DNA of 6,341 nucleotides, taken from CAYUJH01 sp964394585 (lineage in GTDB: Bacteria > Bacteroidota > Bacteroidia > Cytophagales > Flammeovirgaceae). The position numbers were made by a program, and so were the translations under genes. Location of the stretch: positions 1 to 6,341 of the forward strand of contig CAYMYI010000174.1 in assembly GCA_964394585.1 (NCBI GenBank). Direction: 5' to 3'. The notes below the pieces were generated by a model. It was not told where the DNA came from and did not search any database. It worked only from the letters and a program-made list of their open reading frames with translations. The first letter of the stretch is position 1. Each line of letters opens with the position of its first letter. Shown piece by piece: positions 1 to 6,030 of the stretch.

Positions 1-389
1 GTGCGTTTTGAGCGGCGGGCAAATACGATATGTCCTCCCGATGCTTCTGCTTTTTCAATGAGTAAAGGGATGTGTTCAGGCTGATCTTCCCCATCGGAGT
101 CCATCACAACCGTTAAAGAAAAGTCTTGTTCTTGGGCAGCCCGAGCTAGTCCGATGGCAATCGCTTTTTGGTGCCCTAAATTTCTGCTTAGGTGGACAAT
201 TTCCACAGGAAAAGGTGCTGTTTCTCCGAGCTGTTCAGGCACAGGTTGTACCGAACCATCGTTGACTACCGTTATGAAAAAGCGATTGAGATAGGCGGGG
301 GGAATCACGGTCTGCATTTTTTCAAACAGCAGCATGAGCGATTGCCAATCGTTATAAAGCGGTGTAATAATGTGAATGTCGCGAAACAT
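1..389 (-). CDS. Glycosyltransferase family 2, N-terminal part (cut by left edge)
   Basis: Reading the minus strand from an ATG at 389 gives 129 uninterrupted codons to the window edge, so this is a partial gene. The product begins MFRDIHIITPLYNDW, the usual first strand of a GT-A fold. VVNDGS (residues 41-46) is the nucleotide-binding motif, SRNLGHQKAI (68-77) matches the conserved 'RN.G...A' block, and MDSDGEDQPEHI (96-107) carries the DxD-type metal/nucleotide-sugar site at D97-S-D99. The DSDG-DQPE variant is typical of the dolichyl/undecaprenyl-phosphate sugar transferase group (DPM1/GtrB-like), which usually has C-terminal membrane helices; that part is outside the window. The likely role is transfer of a sugar from a nucleotide donor to a lipid carrier or surface glycan at the inner face of the membrane. 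Family assignment is strong, substrate unknown. It is transcribed away from the caspase gene, across a 152-base gap. Confidence 0.9.
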   Translation of the reverse strand, partial: MFRDIHIITPLYNDWQSLMLLFEKMQTVIPPAYLNRFFITVVNDGSVQPVPEQLGETAPFPVEIVHLSRNLGHQKAIAIGLARAAQEQDFSLTVVMDSDGEDQPEHIPLLIEKAEASGGHIVFARRSKR

Positions 390-541
390 AACAGCTAATC
401 GGTTTTATAGTGGATAAGGTATCGAACAGAAGATGCCTACTTACGAAACTGCCTCCAAAGAATCGATTTAAAAAATCATTCTGCAAACTTTGTATGATTT
501 TAGCGAAAGGCTTGTCATAATAGAACAAACCCCACCATCTT
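390..541. promoter_or_regulatory. Divergent intergenic region between glycosyltransferase and caspase genes
   Basis: The 152 bases separate two divergently transcribed genes, so both promoters should lie here. TTTG at 489-492 and CATAAT at 516-521 are the most promoter-like words on the plus strand, but neither fits the Bacteroidota TTTG / TAnnTTTG arrangement well, so no promoter is assigned. An in-frame TAG at 521-523 lies 18 bases before the caspase ATG and limits that start. There is no Shine-Dalgarno sequence before 542. Confidence 0.4.
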
Positions 542-2929
542 ATGCGTTATCTCCTACTTTTCTTTCTGTGTTTTTATGGCATTACCCCTGTTTTTGCGCA
601 AGTTGCACCAGCAGATTCTGCCACACTTCATGCCATCTTTTTTGCCGATACGCAACTCAAAGGTTTTGGAGGGGGGATTGAATCGGCATATCAGCTCATG
701 CAAAGCGAAACCGAAACGATTACTCGCCATACTTCGCTTCGGTTAAAAGTGCATCATTTTGTAGGAGAACGGTTTCGCAAAGAAGCATTGCTAACTTTTT
801 TGAACACTTTTACAGTAGCCCCCAACGATGTGATATTGTTTTATTATGCAGGCGAAGGGTTTCGGTACGAGGACCAACGCAACCCCTGGCCCAATTTGTA
901 CCTAAACCAAGGCAACTGGACAGAAACCCCTCAACTTACGCACTATGGGATGGCGCTTCCTCTGTTGTACCAAAAACTCAAGCAAAAGCAACCTCGGCTA
1001 CTTGTATGCCTTGCCGATGCAGGTCATTCGGTAGAGTTTCGGCAAAAACCTACGTCGTTTCAAGATGAGTGGCGCTTTGCTATGGTGGAACAACCTGCCG
1101 CCAGAACCCATCAATCGCTTACGAAACAATACCAATACCTGTACGAAAAAAGCCGAGGGAGTGTGCTATTGGCAGGGTGTAGCAATGGTCAGTTGGCAGA
1201 GTTTGATCCCCACCCGTTGCGGGGGAGTGCCCTTTCGTGGGCGTTTTTAAACGCCTCGCAAAGTACCTACGAGCGAATCAGTTGGAACGTGCTGCTCCAA
1301 AAAACACAACAGCTCACTCGTGGCTTTTTTATTGGTAATACGCATGTACAAACGCCTCTTTTTTTGGTGGAAACTTCAGAAGGAGTACTGCAAGCACCTC
1401 AAGCTATACCTAACGCTCTAGCGGATCAAAACAACCAGCCACCTAAAATTTGGGGAGTTTTTGTAGGGATTTCTAACTATGCCAATCCTTCCCCTTCTTT
1501 GGAAAAACTGCATTATACCGACGACGACGCCTACCTGCTCTATTCGTTCTATAAAAGCCCTGCCGGCGGGGCGTTGCCCGATGAGCAACTTACGGTGCTA
1601 GTAGATGAAAACGCTACCAAAGAAGCCATCATCGCTAGCATTTACCAAACGGTAGAAAAGGCAAGCCCTCAGGATATCATCTTGTTTTATTACTCTGGGC
1701 ACGGAGCAGAGGGGGCTATTTTACCATACGACTATTACCCAGAAAAATCGCAAACTCAGCTTTCGTATAATAAGATTAAGGAGCTGATGAACCGTGCGAA
1801 AGCACGCAAGAAAATGATTATTGCCGATGCCTGCTATGCCGGTACTTTGGTGGCGAACCGAGGCGCAAGCGAAGCATTGCATAGTTTTTACGAAAAGCTT
1901 ACAAAGGCAAAAGATGGAACGATTCTCCTGGCATCTTCGCGCCCCAGAGAGTTTTCTAAAGAATACGACGGTTTGAGGCAAGGGGTATTCTCTTACTTTA
2001 TGATGCAGGCATTAAAAGGAAAAAGCGATGTAAACGAAGATGGTATTGTTACAGTGAACGAGTTGTTTAGCTATGTACGCCAACAAGTGCAGCGCCGCAC
2101 CGATGGGGAACAAAACCCGATGATGTATGGACAATTTGACCCGGAAACTCCCTTGGCGAACGTGCGAACTCATTCAACCGATACCCCGCTAAAAGTTTGG
2201 GCAGTGATTGTGGGGGTTTCAGCGTACCAAACTTTTAGTGGGCTGAACTACGCCGACGACGATGCCTATCAACTCTATGCATTTTTCAAGAGCCCGCAAG
2301 GAGGTGCCCTCCCCGATGAGCAAATCAGCATACTCGTCGACCAAAACGCTTATCGAGATAACATCGTCCAAGCATTGCAGAAGCAATTGAAACGAGCAGG
2401 ACCCAACGATTTAGTAATTTTCTACTTTGCTGGGCATGCGAGCGATCAAGCCTTCTACCCATACGATTACAACGGCACAGAAAATCGGCTTACGTATGAA
2501 ACAGTGAAGGCATTTTTTAATGAAACACGTGCCAACAAAAAGTTGTGGATTGCCGATGCTTGCCACTCTGGCGGAATTAAAGGGACTCCATTGGAGGCTT
2601 GGCAGCAGACTATTGCCAAGCAAAAAGGGACGGTACTGCTGATGTCGTCGAGGAAAGAGCAGAAATCGTACGAACGCAACGATTTACGCCAAGGTATTTT
2701 TAGTTATTACCTCATTAAAGGGTTGAAAGGACACATGCCTTCGGTAACTCAAAAAGCCGCCAACCCCGATTGTGATTTCACTTGTAAGTTTATCACTTTA
2801 GCGGAACTAGCCGAGTATGTGCAGCGCAATGTCGAAAGGGAAACCAACCACACCCAACGCCCCGATATCAGCGGCGACTACAACCCCGATATGCCAGTGG
2901 GATGGGTAGGCGTACCACGCAGCCGTTGA
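542..2929 (+). CDS. Exported protein with three tandem caspase-like (peptidase C14) modules
   Basis: The 795-residue product starts with a signal peptide (hydrophobic residues 3-18, likely cleavage after VFA at 17-19), so it should be exported. Three caspase-like modules follow. Module 1 (about 28-280) has the fold pattern (VILFYYAGEGF at 97-107; LVCLADAGHS at 154-163), but the catalytic His is Glu105 and the Cys position is Gly161: a pseudo-caspase. Module 2 (about 302-540) is intact, with His387 in YYSGHG and Cys431 in ADACYAG, plus an EF-hand-like loop D496-N498-D500-I502-T504-E507. Module 3 (about 551-785) is intact, with His632 in YFAGHA and Cys674 in ADACHSGG. Modules 2 and 3 share DDDAYxLYxFxKSPxGGALPDEQ (327-349 and 572-594, 19 of 23 identical), so they look like an internal duplication. 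Bacterial caspase homologues usually cut after Arg/Lys or Asp; specificity here is unknown. The start is the first ATG after an in-frame stop. No transmembrane helix follows the signal. Confidence 0.93.
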   Translation: MRYLLLFFLCFYGITPVFAQVAPADSATLHAIFFADTQLKGFGGGIESAYQLMQSETETITRHTSLRLKVHHFVGERFRKEALLTFLNTFTVAPNDVILFYYAGEGFRYEDQRNPWPNLYLNQGNWTETPQLTHYGMALPLLYQKLKQKQPRLLVCLADAGHSVEFRQKPTSFQDEWRFAMVEQPAARTHQSLTKQYQYLYEKSRGSVLLAGCSNGQLAEFDPHPLRGSALSWAFLNASQSTYERISWNVLLQKTQQLTRGFFIGNTHVQTPLFLVETSEGVLQAPQAIPNALADQNNQPPKIWGVFVGISNYANPSPSLEKLHYTDDDAYLLYSFYKSPAGGALPDEQLTVLVDENATKEAIIASIYQTVEKASPQDIILFYYSGHGAEGAILPYDYYPEKSQTQLSYNKIKELMNRAKARKKMIIADACYAGTLVANRGASEALHSFYEKLTKAKDGTILLASSRPREFSKEYDGLRQGVFSYFMMQALKGKSDVNEDGIVTVNELFSYVRQQVQRRTDGEQNPMMYGQFDPETPLANVRTHSTDTPLKVWAVIVGVSAYQTFSGLNYADDDAYQLYAFFKSPQGGALPDEQISILVDQNAYRDNIVQALQKQLKRAGPNDLVIFYFAGHASDQAFYPYDYNGTENRLTYETVKAFFNETRANKKLWIADACHSGGIKGTPLEAWQQTIAKQKGTVLLMSSRKEQKSYERNDLRQGIFSYYLIKGLKGHMPSVTQKAANPDCDFTCKFITLAELAEYVQRNVERETNHTQRPDISGDYNPDMPVGWVGVPRSR
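1445..2176 (+). repeat. Internal repeat copy A: caspase module 2
   Basis: This is the DNA encoding residues 302-545, the first of two homologous intact caspase modules. It contains the catalytic His387 codon at 1700-1702, the Cys431 codon at 1832-1834 and the EF-hand-like loop at 2027-2062. Similarity to copy B is clear at protein level, strongest around the DDDAY...PDEQ block, and more diverged at DNA level, so the duplication is old rather than a recent recombination product. Confidence 0.75.
2192..2896 (+). repeat. Internal repeat copy B: caspase module 3
   Basis: This encodes residues 551-785, homologous to copy A. The catalytic His632 codon is at 2435-2437 and the Cys674 codon at 2561-2563. 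Where copy A has its EF-hand-like loop, copy B has a longer segment with Cys744 and Cys748 (NPDCDFTCKF) before the shared helix (ITLAELAEYV against IVTVNELFSYV), so the calcium ligands are not kept. Confidence 0.75.
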
Positions 2930-2980
2930 AGTTTACCTGTTTCGTTACCTTGAATCTGATGACGTAACCCTAAAAATGCG

Positions 2981-3061
2981 GAGGTATTTTAAGGAGAATC
3001 TCTGGGTTCGATGCATCTTTTCTTTGTGCCTAGGTATGAGAAATGACTCCTTGCATACCTC
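2981..3061. repeat. Long imperfect inverted repeat (possible RNA stem)
   Basis: The left arm GAGGTATTTTAAGGAG (2981-2996) pairs with the right arm CTCCTTGCATACCTC (3047-3061): GAGGTAT with ATACCTC and AAGGAG with CTCCTT, giving 13 pairs around a small internal loop. A further TCTC (2999-3002) and GAGA (3038-3041) can extend the stem inward. The enclosed loop is about 50 bases. No T-run follows, so it is not an intrinsic terminator of the standard type. It could be a structured transcript end, a small RNA or a remnant of a palindromic element. Confidence 0.4.
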
Positions 3062-3123
3062 TACTTCGAACATAAAAATTGTGTAACGAAAAATAACATA
3101 TGAGGAATTGTTACCAACATTGA

Positions 3124-3152
3124 AACATTTATAATTTTTATTTAAAAATGTT
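3124..3152. repeat. AT-rich inverted repeat
   Basis: AACATTT (3124-3130) and AAATGTT (3146-3152) form a perfect 7-base inverted repeat around a 15-base AT-rich spacer. In such AT-rich DNA a match of this size can arise by chance; it is listed because three other inverted repeats lie nearby. Confidence 0.3.
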
Positions 3153-3169
3153 ACTATTGTTTGAATTGA

Positions 3170-3234
3170 TTGGTAAGGATACCAACCTATCACAAACATC
3201 CTTGAAAATATCGTTGGTGGCGATACCACCGACG
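3170..3234. repeat. Pair of related small hairpins
   Basis: Hairpin 1 is TTGGTA-AGGA-TACCAA (3170-3185), a perfect 6-base stem. Hairpin 2 is CGTTGGTGG-CGATA-CCACCGACG (3212-3234), a 9-pair stem counting one G-T pair. Both share the words TTGGT and GATACCA with the same spacing (TTGGTAAGGATACCA and TTGGTGGCGATACCA), so they look like two copies of one palindromic unit whose stems were kept while bases changed. No T-run follows the second, so a terminator is unlikely. Confidence 0.45.
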
Positions 3235-3372
3235 GCCAAGGAATGTTTTCTAGTATAGCCCTCAACTATTACTTTAGTATTAATTTGACCGCAATACAAT
3301 TGCTGCAGTACTCAATGGTAACACAAGTCAAACTTTTTAGCCTAACGTAAGCAATAAAATAGACAGAAAACA

Positions 3373-4071
3373 ATGGCAATCTACGCGCCTAAGCAAGTTC
3401 CTGCTAACTGGTTCAAATACGAGGTTAGTTTTTCGCTCCAACTTCTAGATTCTTTTATTGAAACAACCGAGTCTCAAATCGATTTAAGCATTTTTGAATT
3501 CTCAAATAAGATTGGAACTGAACAAATTGGAGATTTAGCCTCCCTCGAAGAATCAAACATTGTGGAAATACATAAGGGACTTGATGACTCAACCTATGAT
3601 TTAAAGGGGATTTTTAATGAGTACTTTCCCTCTCTTCAGCGTAGGTCAGCTTTTCTTACTTTGTATGGGTTTTTAGAACACGAACTTGATAGGCTTTGTC
3701 TGATATTCAAAAACAATTTAAATGAACGAATAGGTCATAGAGATTTGAAGGATTTAGGAATAGAAAGAAGTATTAAATACTTAACCCTCGTTGCAAATCT
3801 TGACTTTGATAAGAGCAAAAGTGAATGGGGAGCGATAAAAAGTATTCAAAAAATAAGAAACAACTTTGTTCATAATGATGGGAAACTAACCGACCTTGAT
3901 GGAAATATCAAGAATGCTGAATCACAATATGTTGCATCGAACCCATACCTAGCTGGAAGTAAAGAGATTGAAGTCAAAAAAGGGTTTCTGAGTTTTGTAT
4001 TGGAAAAGTTCCTTGAATTTTTCCAATACATTGATCAGCTGATTCAAAATCAAATAGCAAAGAATAAATAA
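3373..4071 (+). CDS. HEPN-motif protein, putative ribonuclease-like, 232 residues
   Basis: I do not recognise a named family, but the protein has the marks of a HEPN domain. It is predicted largely helical. LTLYGFLEHELDRL (95-108) resembles the first conserved helix, and KSIQKIRNNFVHNDG (156-170) holds R162-N163-x3-H167, the R-N-x3-H form of the Rx4-6H catalytic motif used by many HEPN RNases in toxin and abortive-infection systems. A last amphipathic helix (about 204-228) would complete a four-helix bundle. No signal peptide or membrane segment is seen, so it is probably cytoplasmic. The start is the first ATG after an in-frame TAA at 3355-3357; there is no Shine-Dalgarno sequence. The gene is clearly more AT-rich than the caspase gene and stands alone, with no visible antitoxin or nucleotidyltransferase partner. 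Function as an RNase is inferred from the motif only. Confidence 0.8.
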   Translation: MAIYAPKQVPANWFKYEVSFSLQLLDSFIETTESQIDLSIFEFSNKIGTEQIGDLASLEESNIVEIHKGLDDSTYDLKGIFNEYFPSLQRRSAFLTLYGFLEHELDRLCLIFKNNLNERIGHRDLKDLGIERSIKYLTLVANLDFDKSKSEWGAIKSIQKIRNNFVHNDGKLTDLDGNIKNAESQYVASNPYLAGSKEIEVKKGFLSFVLEKFLEFFQYIDQLIQNQIAKNK

Positions 4072-4078
4072 AGTCTCC

Positions 4079-4095
4079 CAAATCTTTTGGATTTG
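4079..4095 (+). repeat. Short hairpin just after the HEPN gene
   Basis: CAAATC-TTTTG-GATTTG forms a perfect 6-base stem starting 8 bases after the HEPN stop codon. The stem is AT-rich and no T-run follows, so it is at best a weak terminator or mRNA 3' end structure. The rest of the 229-base gap up to 4300, between the two convergent genes, shows no other clear element. Confidence 0.3.
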
Positions 4096-4300
4096 TAATT
4101 AGGATGCAAGAGTTTGTAGCATCTGTGATGTGGTTTAATTGCACCAAATCAACCAAAAGCACGAACCAAAATAACTTATTTCCAAAGAGAATGCTACCTA
4201 ATGTGTAGCGGATGTTAAAGTCAAGGGTTGACGGAGTGTAGTTAACTACTTTGATATCAGAGGTTCGCTTGGGCAAAACAATGTGCTTTTTGAAGAATTC

Positions 4301-4930
4301 CTATCGTTCTAAATAAGCCCAAGTAAAATTGGGGTGATGACCATTAGCCCGAACCATTTTTACCCAAAGCAAAGTCATATGCTCTAAATGGAGTGATTGA
4401 GATAAATCGCCTACATCTAAAGTCTCAAAACCTAAATCTGAATTGAGAAAGCCAACCTGTTTTTTAGCTTCAGAATCGTTGCCGGCAATTAGCATTACAG
4501 GTTTGACGCCGTAATTTGGGAATGTGGGGTTTTCTAAATTCTCGAAACCATAAATCGTATAGGCTTTTACAACGTTTGCATGAGATGCCCACTCTTGTAC
4601 TTTTTCTGCTCCCGAAATCTCACTTTTCAGCCCATGAGAAATTCCGGCACCAACAGGATTGGTACAATCAACCAATGTTTTATTCCCAAAATTTAAGGGC
4701 TTTAAAATAGCTTCATTGAGTTTGAACGGAGTAGCTAAAAATACGATAGCTGATTGGTCGATAGCCTCTTGAATGGGAAGTGCTGAAAAAGAGGGGTTTT
4801 TATCTTGTGCTTGTACAACACTTCCACTTTTTACATTATTATGAGCAATTACGATGTCATGCCCTTTTTTCTGTAAATTATTGGCTAATGCAAAGCCTAT
4901 ATTACCAATGCCTATAAATGCTAATTTCAT
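4301..4930 (-). CDS. NAD(P)-binding oxidoreductase, F420-reductase-like (COG2085 type)
   Basis: The 209-residue protein opens with a Rossmann dinucleotide-binding fold: MKLAFIGIGNIG, with G7-x-G9-x-x-G12, followed by the second strand DIVIAHNN (25-32). Further family blocks are VFLATPF (63-69), TLVDCTNPVG (85-94), VKAYTIYGFEN (121-131) and PVMLIAGND (144-152). Length and the ending HPNFTWAYLER fit the complete family, so the stop is natural. Databases often name such proteins NADPH-dependent F420 reductase, but Bacteroidota are not known to make F420, so the true substrate is probably another small redox compound; this is unknown. It is likely soluble and cytoplasmic. It follows the DJ-1 gene on the same strand after 159 bases, too far for tight coupling but compatible with shared control. 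GAGAAA just upstream is at best a weak ribosome site. Confidence 0.85.
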   Translation of the reverse strand: MKLAFIGIGNIGFALANNLQKKGHDIVIAHNNVKSGSVVQAQDKNPSFSALPIQEAIDQSAIVFLATPFKLNEAILKPLNFGNKTLVDCTNPVGAGISHGLKSEISGAEKVQEWASHANVVKAYTIYGFENLENPTFPNYGVKPVMLIAGNDSEAKKQVGFLNSDLGFETLDVGDLSQSLHLEHMTLLWVKMVRANGHHPNFTWAYLER

Positions 4931-4978
4931 AATTTCTCATTAAAACTGTTTTCTAAACAAATACACGAGGAGTTACTT

Positions 4979-5014
4979 CCATATCAGAAAATCTATTCTC
5001 ATGAAGATTTATGG
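4979..5014. repeat. Imperfect inverted repeat upstream of the oxidoreductase gene
   Basis: CCAT (4979-4982) plus AAATCT (4989-4994) pair with AGATTT (5005-5010) plus ATGG (5011-5014), with a 6-base bulge on one side and a 10-base loop. It lies about 50 to 85 bases before the oxidoreductase start on the minus strand, where a promoter, operator or leader structure could sit. The AT-rich arms make chance pairing possible. Confidence 0.25.
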
Positions 5015-5072
5015 CTAATCCAAATTATCACCCTTTTTTATTTACTCCAAGTCGTTAGGGTTGCACACTGCT

Positions 5073-5092
5073 TAGATTCCTCAATGGATCTA
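5073..5092 (-). repeat. Weak hairpin overlapping the DJ-1 gene stop codon
   Basis: On the minus strand TAGATCC-ATTGA-GGAATCTA forms a 7-pair stem with one bulged A, beginning at the TAG stop of the DJ-1/PfpI gene. There is no T-run after it, so it is not a standard terminator, and transcription could continue into the oxidoreductase gene. Confidence 0.3.
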
Positions 5093-5857
5093 TTTCGACA
5101 ATTGTTGAACTACTAACTGAGCAGCCGCTGCCCCTGAATTTTGTTGCTGTCCTGTGATTAGATTCCCGTCTTTTATAGCATACGCGCTAAAAGGAGTTGC
5201 CACTTTAAATTTTGTATTTGGTAATTTATGCGCTTCCTCTTCTATCCAATAGGGTTGTATTTTTTGCCCTACCGCTTTATCTGCATATTCTTCTTCTGCA
5301 TTTGCAAACCCGGTCCAAGTTTTACCGTCAACTATTAAAGTTCCGTCAGATTTTTTTGCCTCTAACAATAAGGTAGTTGAATGGCAAACTGCCGCACTTG
5401 GTTTTCCAGATTCGTAGAAATTGGCGAAAACCTTTTCCAAATCGTGATTGCCCTTAAAAGTGTACATTGGCCCTTGACCGCCTACTAAAAAGATAGCATC
5501 ATAATCATTAGCGCTTACTTCGGTGAGCTTCTTTGTGTTTTCCAACATTTGATTGAACCAATTTAGCTGCATATACCCTAAGGAAATGACATCGTGTGCC
5601 GAATAGCCGCTTGCATCGGTTGGGTTTGAGTAGCCATCCATTTCAATTTTTCCACCTTCAGTAGAAGCTAGTTCCACTTCATAGCCGGCTTCTTGGAAAA
5701 CATGCAAAGGGTGGGTTAATTCGGATGCCCAAAAACCAATGGGCCAACCTGTTTGCTTGGAAACGGCAGGACTACTTACTACCATTAAAACTTTACCTTT
5801 GAGAGGCATCCCGTGCGAATGCACATACCTGTTGATTTCTTTTACTTGTGATTCCAT
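5090..5857 (-). CDS. DJ-1/PfpI family protein, Hsp31-like (class I glutamine amidotransferase-like)
   Basis: The 255-residue protein shows the Hsp31-type layout. KGKVLMVVSS (20-29) is the first strand. TGWPIGFWASELTHP (36-50) is the family motif, with Glu46 as the acidic residue that sits next to the nucleophile in DJ-1 proteins. YDAIFLVGGQGPM (119-131) precedes the nucleophile elbow, and PSAAVCHSTTLLL (153-165) places the catalytic Cys158 beside His159. WTGFANAEEE (181-190) matches the later conserved block. Relatives act as glyoxalase III (methylglyoxal to lactate without glutathione), as chaperones or, debatably, as deglycases; methylglyoxal or electrophile detoxification is the best guess. 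No signal peptide is seen, so it is cytoplasmic. AAAAGG five bases before the ATG at 5857 is the best Shine-Dalgarno-like site in the window. The divergent HxlR gene is its likely regulator. Confidence 0.9.
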   Translation of the reverse strand: MESQVKEINRYVHSHGMPLKGKVLMVVSSPAVSKQTGWPIGFWASELTHPLHVFQEAGYEVELASTEGGKIEMDGYSNPTDASGYSAHDVISLGYMQLNWFNQMLENTKKLTEVSANDYDAIFLVGGQGPMYTFKGNHDLEKVFANFYESGKPSAAVCHSTTLLLEAKKSDGTLIVDGKTWTGFANAEEEYADKAVGQKIQPYWIEEEAHKLPNTKFKVATPFSAYAIKDGNLITGQQQNSGAAAAQLVVQQLSK

Positions 5858-5965
5858 TTTTCCTTTTGTTGAATGATTAAACGATTGAGATTCACGCGAA
5901 CTGAATGAAAAAGACAGTATCGAGCACGATTAAAATGTTCGGTGTTATTTCGATTTATTTTCCGT

Positions 5966-6011
5966 TACTTGATATTGCAAATGTGTGGCAACCACTTACA
6001 TTTGACAATAT
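5966..6011. promoter_or_regulatory. Long imperfect palindrome in the DJ-1/HxlR divergent region
   Basis: ATATTG (5972-5977), CAAATGT (5978-5984) and GTGG (5985-5988) pair in order with CCAC (5992-5995), ACATTTG (5998-6004) and CAATAT (6006-6011). That gives 17 pairs around a 3-base centre, with only a 2-base and a 1-base bulge. A TACTTG word at 5966-5971 can pair outward with CAAAGTA at 6019-6025, allowing for looped-out bases. Its place between divergent genes suggests an operator or a leader hairpin of the HxlR transcript. TTGACA at 6002-6007 overlaps the right arm, but no good -10 follows at normal spacing. Confidence 0.55.
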
Positions 6012-6025
6012 ACTTACTCAAAGTA
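6011..6025. promoter_or_regulatory. Perfect TACTT-N5-AAGTA inverted repeat, candidate HxlR operator
   Basis: TACTT-ACTCA-AAGTA is a perfect 5-base inverted repeat with a 5-base spacer, 42 bases before the HxlR start. Several HxlR-family regulators (for example YodB of Bacillus subtilis) bind sites with TACT...AGTA half-sites, so this is the best single candidate for an autoregulatory operator. The link is inferred from half-site resemblance and position. Confidence 0.5.
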
Positions 6026-6030
6026 GAGGT

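Larger units (their letters stand above)
2930..3372. other. 443-base AT-rich intergenic region without a credible gene
   Basis: No convincing coding region was found on either strand. The longest open frames are a 106-codon minus-strand frame (2945-3265) and a short plus-strand frame ending near 3349; neither has recognisable motifs or a start signal, and composition is unlike the caspase gene. The region holds several inverted repeats (2981-3061, 3124-3152, 3170-3185, 3212-3234), listed separately. It must also contain the end of the caspase transcript and the promoter of the HEPN gene, but no stem followed by a T-run after 2929 was found, so no terminator is called. Confidence 0.6.

Noticed and set aside
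192..398. Plus-strand open frame of 68 codons
   Set aside because: It is antisense to the clear glycosyltransferase reading frame and has no recognisable domain.
490..681. Plus-strand open frame of 63 codons overlapping the caspase start
   Set aside because: It overlaps the signal-peptide region of the caspase gene in another frame and looks like a shadow of it.
1721..2679. Minus-strand frames inside the caspase gene (1721-1981, 2411-2623, 2467-2679)
   Set aside because: They are antisense to strongly motif-supported coding sequence and have no known features.
3005..3015. GGTTCGAT word resembling a tRNA T-loop
   Set aside because: The flanking bases do not form a T-stem and no acceptor, D or anticodon arms could be found, so it is not a tRNA.
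2945..3265. Minus-strand 106-codon open frame in the intergenic region
   Set aside because: No motif, no ribosome site, and it passes through all the hairpins; composition reads as non-coding.
3188..3349. Plus-strand frame giving ILENIVGGDTTDGQGMFSS and onward as a possible remnant gene
   Set aside because: It has some protein-like character but is short, lacks a good start and matches no family I know; it could equally be chance.
542..4071. Caspase plus HEPN as a two-gene antiphage system
   Set aside because: The caspase protein has a signal peptide and should leave the cytoplasm, the genes are 443 bases apart, and their base composition differs, so joint action is not supported by the sequence.
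4516..4710. Plus-strand 64-codon open frame inside the oxidoreductase gene
   Set aside because: It is antisense to a complete, well-supported Rossmann-fold gene.
5031..5038. T-run (CCCTTTTTTA) as a plus-strand intrinsic terminator
   Set aside because: No stem-loop precedes the T-run, and no plus-strand gene ends there.
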